From Epiperipatus broadwayi (taxonomy: Eukaryota; Onychophora; Udeonychophora; Euonychophora; Peripatidae), in assembly GCA_028023455.1 (NCBI GenBank), contig JAQFVV010012537.1, positions 2,591,889 through 2,655,888 on the forward strand: 64,000 nucleotides of DNA, in the 5' to 3' direction. This document shows, piece after piece, positions 37,486 through 49,220 of this stretch (position 1 is the stretch's first letter; each line of letters opens with the position of its first letter). Below the pieces are notes generated by a model. That model was given only the letters and a program-made list of their open reading frames with translations, did no database searches and was not told where the DNA came from. The position numbers were made by a program, and so were the translations under genes.

Positions 37486-37790
37486 TTTTAAATATACATT
37501 TTACTTTTTCATATAAGTTCGGTTTGCGATTTTTTTTTTTTAATTAGTATTTTGTATCACTTTTTTTTCTTTTCATATGTCATAGCATCGGCCGGGAGGC
37601 GAACCCGCTAACCCGGAACAACTACTTGTAAGGCTGCTGTTCTGACCTCTCGACCACCAACGCTTGACAAATTTTGTATCACTTTGAGACAAACCACACA
37701 AAACCTTTTTAAATATATATTTTACTTTTTCATATAAATTCGTTTAGCGATTTTTTTTTTAAATTAGTATTTTGTATCACTTTGAGACAA
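37470..37790. repeat. Tandem duplication of about 100 bp, one copy carrying a SINE
   Basis: ACCACACAAAACCTTTTTAA to TTTGTATCACTTTGAGAC occurs twice in direct order (37472-37563, then 37686-37787). The first unit is split by SINE 1. The second shows the uninterrupted site. Confidence 0.9.
37564..37670 (-). mobile_element. tRNA-derived SINE 1 with 15-bp target duplication
   Basis: Minus strand: TCAAGCGTTGGTGGTCGAGA, A-box GGTCGAGAGG, B box GGTTCGCCTCC, GCCGATGCTATGACATATG and an A-rich tail. ATTTTGTATCACTTT flanks it on both sides (37549-37563 and 37671-37685). The best preserved of the three copies apart from 16950. Confidence 0.93.
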
Positions 37791-38930
37791 TGTCTTTCAT
37801 ACTTTAGTTTTTAGAGCACTGTTCTAACTCAAGACATTATTTTATAAACTTGTTTATTTTTAAATGTTGCACTGTGTCAGATATTAATCGATTACTTTAG
37901 TTTAGAATCATGTTTTTCTTTATAGTGCGTTGTTCTGATTCAAGAGTTCTCATTATCTTTTTATATATTTATTTTTAATTGGTACACTTTTAATCAATTT
38001 CTCTGCTTCAGACGTTAATCTAATTACAGCCCGTCTAAATTCGATTATGCCTCATCATTTCGGACAAAAACTTCCTTCAAGATTGCGTTTTACAGTTGTC
38101 TTCTTCTATTAGAAAGAGCAATGTTTTTTATGTTTCAAGACTTTTTCAAATCTGATCAACTCACTAATCAAACAAAGTCTTTTTAGTGTTATAAAGTCGC
38201 ATCAAATAAATAGAAATTAGTAAATAACGCGCACCCAACCATTAACATATATATATATATATTTAAAATATAATAATTCAGTTTCATTTAATTCGTAATA
38301 TTTTTTTATAAGTTGATAATATACAATTATTATATGAAAATATATCAACTCAGCAACACACACAAAAAATGTAGGCCTCATGAAATTTTTAAAAAATAAA
38401 CATGCATATACATATATCTGTTAAATTTTCTGCATGCAGTAACTAAGTAAAAGTATCCCTTAAACCGCTAATTATATTATTGGTTGTATGAGGTAAAAAT
38501 CAAATCTTTTAATTGGCCAACTCACAAACTGAAGACAAAGCCTATTGTTAAAACATATTCGCCTATAATATTAAATTCAACTCAGATACGTTTATAAAAA
38601 GTATATTACTAATTTTTCAGGTTATGAAGAGAACGAAAGTTCTTTCAAAAATAAATTGCTATTTATTTATTCTAAAATATTCAATTTCGGCAACATAAAA
38701 GCTGTAATATAAACAAAAAGGTCGACTTTTACGTTATAGAAAAGTAAATATTTCTTTTTACTAAATCTTAAATATTTTTACTAAAATCTTCAATATTTTT
38801 CGAAAATAATTTTGTTTTTTTAGTATTCTCTCTGAAAATAATTTGTAATTTTTCAAAATATTATTTTATAATACTTTAAATCATATTCGAAATGAAAATC
38901 TCAGCATTTTTCTTTATTTTCTTTGATCAG
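37790..38930. other. No gene recognised; moderately raised CpG
   Basis: Mixed sequence with more CpG than the flanks (for example around 38040-38240), an (AT)n run at 38249, and no reading frame with a recognised motif. Confidence 0.5.
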
Positions 38931-39240
38931 GCGGTTTCTTTGTTCTTTCCAGCCAATCAGAATGTCTTTTTCAGCTGAGAGCATGCTAAGAACCAATCAC
39001 AACTCATGTTCTTTCTTTGTTTAGGTTTAAATGTGTTTTTTTTTATTTTTTACTTGTAAAATAATTCGGAAGAGGGCACCATCTTACAGAACTTTTAAAA
39101 ACCTATTCAATACCTGTCAAATGAATATTTTAGCATAAGAACTGGCAGAGTTAGAGTGACGTCAGATGTCGACAAGGAGCCTCGTAAGAGGCGGGAAAAG
39201 GGTTACAACCAAATGATAATGTATAGTCGTGGTAATTTGA
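38930..39240 (+). promoter_or_regulatory. Promoter-like cluster (CCAAT x2, CRE, E2F-type)
   Basis: Two CCAAT boxes (AGCCAATCAG at 38951 and AACCAATCAC at 38991), a GCACCATCTTA block at 39077 that resembles an inverted YY1-type site, a perfect TGACGTCA at 39157-39164 and an E2F-like GGCGGGAA at 39190-39197, within a stretch richer in CpG than its surroundings. The sites are consensus matches and the cluster is what suggests a promoter. No first exon could be identified downstream. Confidence 0.4.
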
Positions 39241-39979
39241 CATTGCTAACTACTAAGTCTCAACTCCCAGCAGATTTATTTATCAATTTAATATGTCATA
39301 GAATTAATATTTTATTCTAGCATCCCCATTTTATAGGACGACCATAAACTTTAATTCGCCTTTCATTATTAAAATATATCAAACAAAAGAATATCATTAA
39401 TTCTGACTTTTGTAGTTAAAATCTATTTACAAAAACATTTTTTTTATTTATATAAAAAGTTAATTAATGTTGAAATGGGACTAAATGTTACCTTTTTTAT
39501 TGAATATCTTTCAGTCATGTCTCTACTGTTAGCTCAGTGATAAAGGCATGAGTTTGAGTTTTAAAGATCTCTACATCAAGCCATAATATGTCACTGCCAA
39601 TGCTTGAATGTCATATGGACTGAAGAAGTGGCTAATTATTCAACTTAGTTTTTGACAGCAATATTGTTTCTTAATGCTCACACACTTCCAATATCCATAT
39701 CTTTGCAGCAATTCGCTTTAAATTAATATATTAACAATTTTTTCTAATCATTTGCCAGGCTAGAGATTATCATATCATTTCTAGAGCAGACATAAAGATT
39801 AAACTCAATTAAATGATATCTGTTTTTATTACTATTACACTTAATCACATGGTATTATTAATCCAGTTCAGCTTTCTTTTTTCTGTGTGATATAACTTTT
39901 TCCAGATATGTTTAAATTTTCCATTCCACACATTCTTAAAACATATGAATAAAGATTAGTTTAAAATTTTCTAGACATT

Positions 39980-40120
39980 CAACATTTAATAATAGATGGT
40001 GGAAATAGTTCAACATATTATCACATATGAATAAAGACCTGTGAAAAAGATTGTGATCTCCAAGATTTATGCTGAATTATTCCAGATTACAATCTCTAAT
40101 ACCTAGTTAATTTAAAATGT
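39980..40120 (-). mobile_element. Worn family B fragment
   Basis: The blocks CACATATGAATAAAGACCTG, GAAAAAGATTGTGATC and CCAGATTACAATCTC follow the family B order, but the ribozyme core is deleted between them. Confidence 0.6.
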
Positions 40121-40739
40121 TAGTTTTCTGCATAATTCTATTTATGATTACAAATTGTTTGCGGCATTGGTCATCACTTTTGATTTAGCAAATGTATTTT
40201 AAAAATCAAGTTTTGAATTAGCTATAATAATTTTGCGGTTGTTTATTATTATTTATCAAATAGCATTTTTTAAAAATTAAGTTATCAATGATAATATTAA
40301 TGGTTTGTGTTCTCTATTGCCAAGTTATTTTTAATTGCATTTCCTGGCAAAAACTAAATGTGCAATTTTTGAAAATAGAAAAATAGTTTTGAAAAGCAAA
40401 ACATAACAACATAGGTATCTTCATTTATTTTTCTTATTAAAATAACTTAATTTTTAAAGTAACTGCTCTAATAATAAAGTAATCATGATAAAGCAGAAGT
40501 CAGCGATATTATTAAAAGTAAATATTAATGAAATAATGCGACCTGAAAAACCCTAGTGAGTTGTATGCAAACTAATTGTCAATGAACGTAAAATGTATAA
40601 GCTCCTGCTTAGTTTACAGATAGCTCGATGGGGAATTTCAGTACTTCTGCATTACTTTATCTATATTCGAGCTACTAAAAGGTTATATTTAAAAGTAAAT
40701 ATTAATAAATCTTTTGTTTTTTAACTTTACTTAATACAA

Positions 40740-43700
40740 ACTTTTCAAAACCAGAACGAGAGCATCACTAGTAGATGAATAGTTGTGAAGATTTAAAATT
40801 GATATAGCTAATCTTAGTGAAACTTATCTTCCAAAGAAAGAAATATAATAGAACAAGTAGATAAATAAACAAGTACAAGTTATTTTGGAAGAGCAGATCA
40901 AGGAAACTATATAGTGCACGATTTGTTATAAAGTGAAATTTAATATTTTCAATTTTTTTAATTTCTTGATGCATCAAAGGGTTATATTGAAACTTGGTTT
41001 GCACAATGGAAGTTGTACTCAGTTTATTAGTCCATATTCTTCAACATTAGATTCAGCAAATTTGGATAAACTGAGACATTTATTTCTTAGCATTATTGTA
41101 GCAATATCATTAAAAAATCTTTTTTTTTCTTAGAGATTTTAATCCATATGTTATAAAATAGTAGACATTAAAACAAAACTTGTTGGAAATATTGTTGGTA
41201 CTGTATTGCTTTTATTAATTTTTTATAAAACACATGGATTGATATTTGCAAATACTTTATGAAGTTAGATAAATTGCTGTAATGTAAATGTACACATGTT
41301 CAAAAGAATCCCATTAGTTACAATATAGTTAGGAATCAAAGTATGAAAGAAGTTTGTATTATATGAGGACAAACAAGTGCTAATTATTGGATAAATATTA
41401 GTATATTCCAAAGTTAAAGTGATAGTTGCATTAAAGAGTAAGACATATTCCAATCACATCCAAAAAATGATATTCATTCTTAAGAAGTATCTCTGTATAT
41501 ACTAAATTTCAACAGCCATTGAGCATTAAAATTGCTACTTAGGACATCAGGATTGTTATATAACAGGTATGGAATTCTCTGAAAGAATGTTATGGATACA
41601 AGCAAATTTATTTTTTGGTTTGATAATACGAAAAACCATGTCTAGTTTTTTGACAATGAACTTATTATTAATTAAAAGGAAACATCACATTTTCAGCTTA
41701 ATAAGCATAATAAATTGAATGTGGAAGGGCATAAGAAATATAGAAATTTAAAGACTGAAATTCAATCACTATCAAAGAAAAATTAAAATGATTGGTTGAT
41801 TAAAACAACAAAAGACAAATAGATATCAGCTGATCATGGTCATTTTTTTTTGGTGCATTAAAATGTACCAGATCAAAAAATAGTATCATAATCCTATTAA
41901 ATCCAATAGTGGTAATCTCTTATATGATAATAATGATATTTTGAATAGGTGAAAGAAACATTTTGAGTACCTTTTGGATGATGATACAAAAATTGAGATG
42001 TTGACTTTTAAAGATATATTCATTTTATCTATTCATTAGATTTGGAACAAAGATATCTTGCTTAGTTGGGTGAAGTTCAAAGAGTTCTTTGTAATTTTAA
42101 AAATGAAAAGCCTTCGGATTTTGATGAGATACCTGAAAAAAATTTAAATTGGGGTGATATGTTAGCTTCAAAATTGTTAATTTTTTTTACAAATATATGG
42201 ACCACATGATCTTAAAAATACTACTATTATTCCAGTTTTTTAAAATTAAGGAAATATATATGGGTGTAGTAATTATCATGAAATATTATTGTTATCCATT
42301 ACAGTAGAAATACTTTCAAATTTTTTGTTGAACATGCAGCTTCCAGTTATATATGAATGGTTATTAGAAATGCAGTAAGATATTAGAAAATCAAGAAAGC
42401 ATCATTATCATGGATTTATTTCCAAAATCATTACAAGAAAGATATCAAGTACAAAAAAATGATTTATATATTGTTTTATTGATTTGATCTAAGGATTTGA
42501 CTCAATTTATTATTGAAGTTATTTGGTCATTTTCCAAAAGCAACTTCTATGTAATGAAATGAGAATGTTATTATTACAGGTGTAAAATCTGAGGCATTTG
42601 AAATGAAAACTGGTATCAATTAAGGATGTATACTTGATCCAACTTTGTTTCCAATTTTTATAACAGTGATCATTGAAATTATTTCTAGGTGTTTTAATAA
42701 TCCAGGCATTAAGATATGAAGATTTGATGGCAGAACATTTAATTTAAATTGATTAAAAGTAAAAAAAAAACGTTCATATTTATTGATTCTTGATTTACAG
42801 CATATTAAGGATTATGCTAATGGAGGAAATTAATCATAGAATTAAACTTGGTTGGAGTGCTTTTGGTAAAAATAACTTGATACTAAAAGGAAATATGCCT
42901 ATGTGTTCGAAAATGATGGTTTTTAACAAATGTGTTTTACCAGTTCTTACTTATGAATCTGAGACTTGGACACTTAATAGAAGAGCAATACAGAGACTTC
43001 AGACCACTCAAAGGAGTATGGAGAGATGTATGTTGGGAGTAACAAGAAGAGATCAAAAACGCAATGTATGGGTAAGACAACAAACAGGTGTTACTGACTT
43101 TATTGAAAAAATTAAAAGATTGAAATGGAGTTGGGCTGGACATATTGCTAGAAGAGATGATAATAGATGGACAATTGAAATTTTAAACTGGATTCCAAAA
43201 GATTGTAAAAGACCCAGAAAGAGACCACGTGAAATGGATGGATGAAATAAGAAAATGTGTAGGGGTGTTGTGGAGAAGAGAATCTAAAGATTGGAGAAGA
43301 TGGATTAAACTTGGAGAGACCTTCATCCTGCAGTGGATTGATAAATGTTGATGATGATGAAGGATTATGCTATGTTCTCCAATTCAAAAGATATTCTAAA
43401 TGCTTTCACTGCAATGTGTAGTCTTTGGTTTAGTAATTATTGTTTTATAATTCAAGATTCTTTAGCAGCCAGTGGTAGAATAAAAATCCTTAACAGCATT
43501 TAGTTTGGATGGTTATCAACTTGAAAACATACTAATTTAAATATTTTAATACTTTTTCAAATAGAAAGATGGACTTAGATATTAAGATGCAACATAGACC
43601 TCAGTGTGCTGCTATTTTAACAATTAAATAATATGGTATTTCATCATAATGAAAAAGCAACTGAAATAGCTATATACAATGTTGCTATTTTATCTAATGT

Positions 43701-44180
43701 ATAGCATAGAAATGAGGCTTGAACATTCTATTAACATAACATACACATATTACAAAAATTGATTTATGGAAGCTCTGTAAAATTGTAAAAATATCATAAG
43801 ACCAATTATTATGAACTTCAATTTTCTGGATGTGATTCTATGTAGACCACTATCATAAAATCACATTATTTTGGGATTGGAAATGTGAAATAAAGGAATA
43901 TTATGAGGTTTTTTTAAAAAAATACTTGCAGTGAAGTTCGATATGGTTTTCCTGAGAAAGACAAAACACTTGTATTTAGAAAATAATTCAATGTTGATTG
44001 TTTTTATTGGGAATATATGGCTAGGAAGATTGCTACAGTTGGATATGGAGTTGAACTATTTCAAAAAGTAAAGTTTGCTGCAAAAGAAATTAAATGCCAG
44101 CATCTACAAAACAAGTGTATTTCAGATTGGATCAGACAACACTTATCTCTAGTGTATTTTTTGTTTTGCCTTTTAATATT
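40740..44180 (+). pseudogene. Nearly full-length dead LINE (endonuclease-RT, 'craniofacial development protein 2-like' type)
   Basis: Endonuclease: IDIANLSETYLP near 40798 and RDFNPYV (for GDFNARV) near 41133. Linker: WFDNTKNH near 41616 and R-stop-KKHFEYLL near 41948. Reverse transcriptase: VQRVLCNFKNEKPSDFDEIP near 42075 and GCILDPTLFPIF near 42621. The catalytic YADD position reads H-I-K-D near 42801. After a nested LINE (42820-43359) the thumb and tail resume: MFSNSKDILNAFTAMC, then 'TEIAIYNVAIL' and a final Lys-rich block near 44020-44130. Several in-frame stops (for example W to stop near 41949, Q to stop near 42621) make it inactive. The family name is from memory of similar proteins and the clade is probably RTE-like. 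Confidence 0.8.
42820..43359 (+). mobile_element. 5'-truncated LINE (RTE-like) with 13-bp target duplication
   Basis: Begins ATGGAGGAAATTAATC and encodes the C-terminal part of a LINE: EINHRIKLGWSAFGK, VLPVLTYESETWTLNRR, MLGVTRRDQKRN, WSWAGHIARRDDNRWT. It runs into 'LGETFILQWID' after a frameshift near 43240 and ends in TGATGATGATG. AAGGATTATGCTA flanks both sides (42807-42819 and 43360-43372). It is the best preserved member of the family found at 177, 15560, 16840, 27560 and 31345, with one open frame from 42790 to 43245. It is a fragment without catalytic domains and cannot work alone. Confidence 0.93.
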
Positions 44181-44199
44181 TTTTGCTTTTGGAGTTGGA

Positions 44200-45019
44200 A
44201 TAGTCATACTCATTTTTAAGCAACTGTTGTTGTTGATATCATGGTGGTGATGAAGCCTGTCCAACAAGAATACTGAAAAACTCAATAGGTCTGATGATTT
44301 TAATATGATTGAAAACATTATTAATATATTTATTAATTTATTGGAAATATTAAAATAATTTAAACACAATCAGAAATTTCACGTCAGATCCTGGCAATAT
44401 TGAATGTGAATCGGATCGATCCGTAGATGAAAATAATTCAAGTCCAAAATGATTTATATCTAACATTGCAAGTTTATTAAAGATAAGTATCTAATTGTGT
44501 CAAATATTTCAATATTGAATGCAAAATAATATCTTCTTAGTGCAATCAAAAATTAAAAGTTATTTAACTGTTTAACACTATTACCAAAGTTTATGTATTT
44601 TCTATTATGATCTTAAATTTAAAAAATGATAAAACAACTGCAATATAAATTAATCTATATTCTGTTTTATTGAATATCTTCTTATCAATCTCAACCTCTA
44701 GGTATATGCTCTAAAATATCAAGTCTAGGTGTGCGTTCTGAAATAAGTATGAAGATGTTTCAAATCAAAGAAATTCAAGAAGTAATACTTTTAAGCATTA
44801 TTTCCACTTTGTAAGATCCACTTTGTAAGATAATTTAAAGTGAAAAAACATTTTTATAGTGTGTGTGCTTAATCCAAAACTTCATTTATCAATAGAAATA
44901 CTGGAATATAGATGCTAAAATTATTTACTAGACTGAAAATATTATACTAATGTTAATTACTTACTGTGAATGCCAAATCAATACTCAATTTAAATTTAAC
45001 TAAAATGTTTTATATAGAC
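44200..45019. other. No gene recognised
   Basis: AT-rich. A CTGATGA at 44293 followed by GAAAAC was checked for a ribozyme fold and does not pair. Confidence 0.5.
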
Positions 45020-45260
45020 GTGTAAGCTAATGTTTTTTTTAAAATTGAAGTGAAAAATACCATCTTACAGAAAAAACATGATGAAGAAACTGTCACAGAC
45101 AACATCATATACTACGAAATTTTTTTATCAATTAAACATTTAAATTTTTTTATCATTTAAAATAATTTTTTATCTCATAAACATTAAATAATTAATTTTT
45201 TAAAACTGAGTTTAAAAAATTCACCTCCTTGTAAGCCTACAACAATTAAAAATTCTGCTT
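45020..45260 (-). repeat. Dispersed repeat F, copy 2
   Basis: Reverse-complement relative of 32860-33100, with the blocks AAAATTGAAGTGAAAA, GATGAAGAAACTGTCACA and TAAGCCTACAACAATTA. Confidence 0.65.
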
Positions 45261-47030
45261 GGGTGCTCTTTAGAGAGCAAGAGCAAGAATACAGAAAGTA
45301 CTGAGTAAAGAAATTTAACTTTGTAAGACTATAACAATTACAAATAATTTACAGAGTCCTCTAGTAATAATTTTTGTTAAAAAAAGTTATATTTCATTAT
45401 ACATGTTCACATTTCCATATGTTTAGAAAATTGTTAAATCAAGTTGTAACATAGTACTTCAGCTCCTCTATGTGAGTAGATTGCTGGCAGGTTGTAATTC
45501 ATATATCCAGAGATGCTTTAAAATATTAAAATTGCTTTATAATTTTTTGAATATCTCAAAAGATCCTATTGTAGTGCTGGTAATGATGTTAAAGATCGGT
45601 TTCACAAGACATGATTATTAAACCATCTGTGATTTTCTATATTATGCTAGAATTTATTAACTTACATTTTTAAAAATAAGCATTGTTTTTTTAATAATTA
45701 TTACACAATTATTGTGTATAAATAATCATGAACTTTACTATATATTTTATATGAATCTTTAATATATTTCAAATATTTTTTAAAGTAATCTTACAAACAG
45801 TATGAAAATTGGATTATGAAGAAATAAATTTATCTAACATTTGGAAACAGAACTAAAACACTTTGACTTTACAACATACTGAAAAATAGTGACTTCTTCA
45901 GATTTTGTAAATTAAAAAATTAATATTTGTTAGTTCATGATTTTGTAGTTTTTTTTAAAAAAAATCACTACAGATGGTTATACAAGAGCATCAAACTGTG
46001 ATTTCTCTGACTAAAGGTCTTCATCTTGCTTAATGAAAAATTTAAAAGTCCTAATCTATAAAATAATCTTCAGTGCAAAAAATCATATTTTTAGTAATAA
46101 AATAATTACTAGAATCACCAACAATAACCATTATATGCCAAAGTAAATTTACATAACTTAAAAATAATAAATTAAAGGCAATGTTAATTACTTCACCTCT
46201 TTATACATGGAAAAAATATTGATAATATTAAATTCAACCTTAAGGTTATCAGTTCTAAACATCTTTAAAAGCAATTGTTATGCTAAATTTAAATTATATA
46301 AATCACCTTTTCTGCATGAATATCCAGAACATTTGTGTGAATATTATTATTATTGACAAGGGTTCCGAGCATCAAAATTGCATTAAAAGTATTGTATATT
46401 TGATGTTAACAAGAGTTGCCTGTGTTTGAATAGATATTAATATTTCTTTTAATTTAGTATATTTCAATGATGGAGTTACCTTAATTATTTATAGCTTAAA
46501 AACAGTAAAGTATATATATATAAAATTAATAATAATGTAAATGTTTGATAATAAACTATTTAAATTTAAAAAAATATATATTTAAAATAATAAAATAAGA
46601 AACTTTATTTATCTTAAACAGATATAGAAAATAAAAATGGGATTTAAAAACGACACAAACTATTTGAAATTTTTTTAAACAATATGTAGAAAGACATTCT
46701 AATTTCAAAAACACTAGAACAGATTTAAACGAAATAATCACAGAAATATTTAATAAAAGATAAAACTTTAAATGAATATGATCAAAACCTGAGTAATGTT
46801 TAATGGAAACATATATGAACGCATTACAAGAAAACAAGTTTAACAAAGGATGATCTGAGATTAGAGAGAGGGAAAACAATTTTATCTTTTTTAATTATTT
46901 ATTCTTAAAACTGTACTGATAAATTAGTTTATTTAAAAATTAAAGTAATCCCTTTTTATTTTACAAAGTTTTCATTTATTCTTTTGAAATATTTTTTTTC
47001 TTCTACAGAACAGGCTTTTTTCATTCCTGC
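45260..47030. other. AT-rich DNA, no gene recognised
   Basis: Two (AT)n runs (46510-46522, 47035-47057). The minus-strand frame at 46556-46879 is hydrophobic and Phe/Leu/Ile-rich, as expected from AT-rich DNA, and has no family motif. Confidence 0.55.
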
Positions 47031-47057
47031 ACTTATATATATATATATATATATATA

Positions 47058-47225
47058 ATGTATAGGGGGTTGACCTTCAACCATCTATGCTATTTCATAC
47101 CACTGCTACACTTTGATCACACACATGTCAAAAAGATAAATAATCACCAACATACTTATTTTGTGCTAAACCAGTACTCGTCAGTTGATCCAGATTATCA
47201 TCTCCACACATATATATATAACATT
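47058..47225 (-). mobile_element. Hammerhead-bearing repeat, family B, single copy
   Basis: A solo family B unit following an (AT)n run, with the order TGATCACACACATG, AAAAAGATAAATAATCACC, ribozyme block, and ATCCAGATTATCATC. The inverted ends seen at 36.8-37.2 kb are missing. Confidence 0.7.
47138..47195 (-). ncRNA. Hammerhead ribozyme motif, family B
   Basis: Minus strand: helix I AUCAA pairing UUGGU (five pairs, one wobble), core CUGACGA (47178-47184), stem II GUACU/AGCAC with a G-C closing pair and one mismatch, AAAA in place of GAAA (former CpG), helix III AU/AU, and a triplet AUG that should be NUH. The two core defects suggest it is dead, but it fixes the ancestral stem II of the family. 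Confidence 0.6.
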
Positions 47226-47790
47226 TGTCTAAATCGCATGTTGTTATTAAATTAGTATTAATTGAAAGGTTTCTAGACTTTCACATGTGCTACAGTTGTT
47301 TCTCAGACAGCCAATCATATTTTTAAACAGCTGTCTTTTAAGAATGATCAGGCTTTTGACATACGACAGAGATTTTGATAAGAAAAGGATGATACCAACC
47401 TTCTCTCAACTTAATTTTTATATATATATAAGCCAGTCTTAAGCATCTTGGCCTGAAAGCTTGAAAATATAAACATATTCATTTATTACTCACTGAGTTT
47501 TTTTTAATTTACGATATTACAGTGTGAAATCTTAGATTTACTACACCACAATTTTCTAGATGTTAATATAATTTATCAGCAATGTATGTAAATAATATTT
47601 GTCTAAATTGCATGTTGTTATTAAATTAGTAATAATTTAAAGGTTGCTAGACTTTCACATGCGCTACAGTTGTTTCTCAGACAGCCAATCAGATTTTTAA
47701 ACAGCTGTCTTTTTAAGAACGATCAGGCTTTTGACACACAACAGAGATTTTGATAAGAAAAGGATGATACCAACCTTCTCTCAACTAGTC
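47226..47790. repeat. Direct repeat of about 185 bp, period about 376 bp
   Basis: 47226-47411 and 47602-47790 are about 93% alike by eye (shared TTTCTCAGACAGCCAATCA, CAGAGATTTTGATAAGAAAA, GGATGATACCAACCTTCTCT). The 190-bp spacer occurs once. The layout unit-spacer-unit is that of a tandem dimer cut in its second unit. Confidence 0.85.
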
Positions 47791-48299
47791 TAGCAACCTT
47801 ATATAAAGATTATATAAAGATAGCCAATCTTCATACTTTAATTGATAGGCTTCAAACTACACCAACCTACAACCCTTCAGCCATCCATTTCATTGAAATA
47901 TGATGATGGAATGCTCAAAGCCCACCTTCTAAATATCCCAATGTTTCCTTATGAATTTTTTATATTTTATTGCTTGCATACACATTTATACGGTACCATA
48001 TTCATAAATATTTGTTATATTTGTCAACAAAATATATTACCCATACGTTTATGTAAAATTATATGCAGTAGGGATAGGGTGAGAATAGAAATTAAATAGA
48101 AATTTGAAAAGATTAAATAATTTTAAAATAAGATATCTATAATATCACATGATCACATCTCCAATACTAGCACATAATTGTTTATAAACAAAGCAAAGCA
48201 AAACTCCATATAGTAGTGCCACCTGTGCTAAACAGAGTAATCAATGGATGCCAGAAGGCTTGTGCATAAAATCCCTATCTAATGTCTACTCATCCAATA

Positions 48300-48341
48300 T
48301 CCCCAGACTAGTTTCTGGCTTGTGGCCTTCATCAGTGAGGA
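48300..48341 (-). ncRNA. Hammerhead ribozyme, family C, best copy
   Basis: Minus strand in order: UCCUCA (helix I), CUGAUGA (48329-48335), A, GGC, loop CACAA, GCC, A, GAAAC (48311-48315), UA, GUC (cleavage after C), UGGGGA (helix I). Every core residue of the hammerhead consensus is present. Helix I is six pairs and stem II three G-C pairs. Helix III is two pairs and self-complementary. Weak points are the A·A pair at the stem II base and the tiny helix III. Known relatives with such helices act best as dimers or in tandem transcripts. Confidence 0.78.
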
Positions 48342-49178
48342 GCTTTGGATCTGAGAGCACTGCATCTAGATCTTAGGATCTAATGCAACCCTCTCACCTT
48401 TTATCTCAACTATAAAACTATGAGCATGAAATTGAAAACACAAAAAATATTTTCAATCTAAGCTCAATAGCTTATATAGTCATATGGGTCTGAACTCAGT
48501 TCAGCACCCATACATTTTGGTGTCTTTGGCTCTTTAACAACCATAGCCACCACTACCCTATTAGGCAGGATTGGTGTTAAACCAGCAAGCATCACATGAT
48601 CACATCTCCAAAACTAGCACATAATTGTTTATAAACAAAGCAAAACAAAACTCCATATAGTAGTGCCACCTGTGCTAAACAGAGTAATCAATGGATGCCA
48701 GAAGGCTTGTGCATTCCTATCTAATGCCTACTCATCCAATATCCCCAAGCCAGAAACAAGCCAGAAACTAGTCTGGGGATATTGGATGAGTAGGCATTAG
48801 ATAGGGATTTTATGCACAAGCCTTCTGGCATCCATTGATTACTCTGGTTAGCACAGGTGGCACTACTATATGGAGTTTTGTTTTGCTTTGTTTATAAACA
48901 ATTATGTGCTAGTATTGGAGATGTGATAATGTGATGCTTGCTGGTTTAACACCAATCCTGCCTAATAGGGTAGTGGTGGCTATGGTTGTTAAAGAGCCAA
49001 AGACACCAAAATGTATGGGTGCTGAACTGAGTTCAGACCCATATGACTATATAAGCTATTGAGCTTAGATTAAAAATATTTTTTGTGTTTTCAATTTCAT
49101 GCTCATTGTTTTGTAGTTACATAGAGATAAAAGGTGGTTGCTAAAGGGTTGCATTAGATCCTAAGATCTAGATGCAGC

Positions 49179-49220
49179 TCCTTACTGACGAAGGCCACAA
49201 ACCAGAAACTAGTCTGGGGA
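49179..49220 (+). ncRNA. Hammerhead ribozyme, family C
   Basis: Plus strand: UCCUUA, CUGACGA (allowed variant of CUGANGA), stem II GGC against ACC with one mismatch, GAAAC, UA, GUC, UGGGGA. Helix I still pairs through two U·G wobbles. It is the mirror partner of the 48300 copy in the palindrome. Confidence 0.7.

Noticed and set aside
42937-43143. Minus-strand open frame within the nested LINE
   Set aside because: Antisense shadow of the plus-strand LINE frame that has recognisable motifs.
44293-44330. CTGATGA followed by GAAAAC as a further hammerhead
   Set aside because: Stem II and helix I do not pair and no NUH triplet is in place.
46556-46879. Minus-strand open frame of 107 codons, hydrophobic
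   Set aside because: Phe/Leu/Ile/Lys-rich composition expected from AT-rich DNA; no membrane protein family recognised.
47670-47700. Minus-strand CTGATTGGCTGTCTGAGAAAC as a ribozyme core
   Set aside because: CUGAUUG does not fit CUGANGA and no complementary helix I is present.
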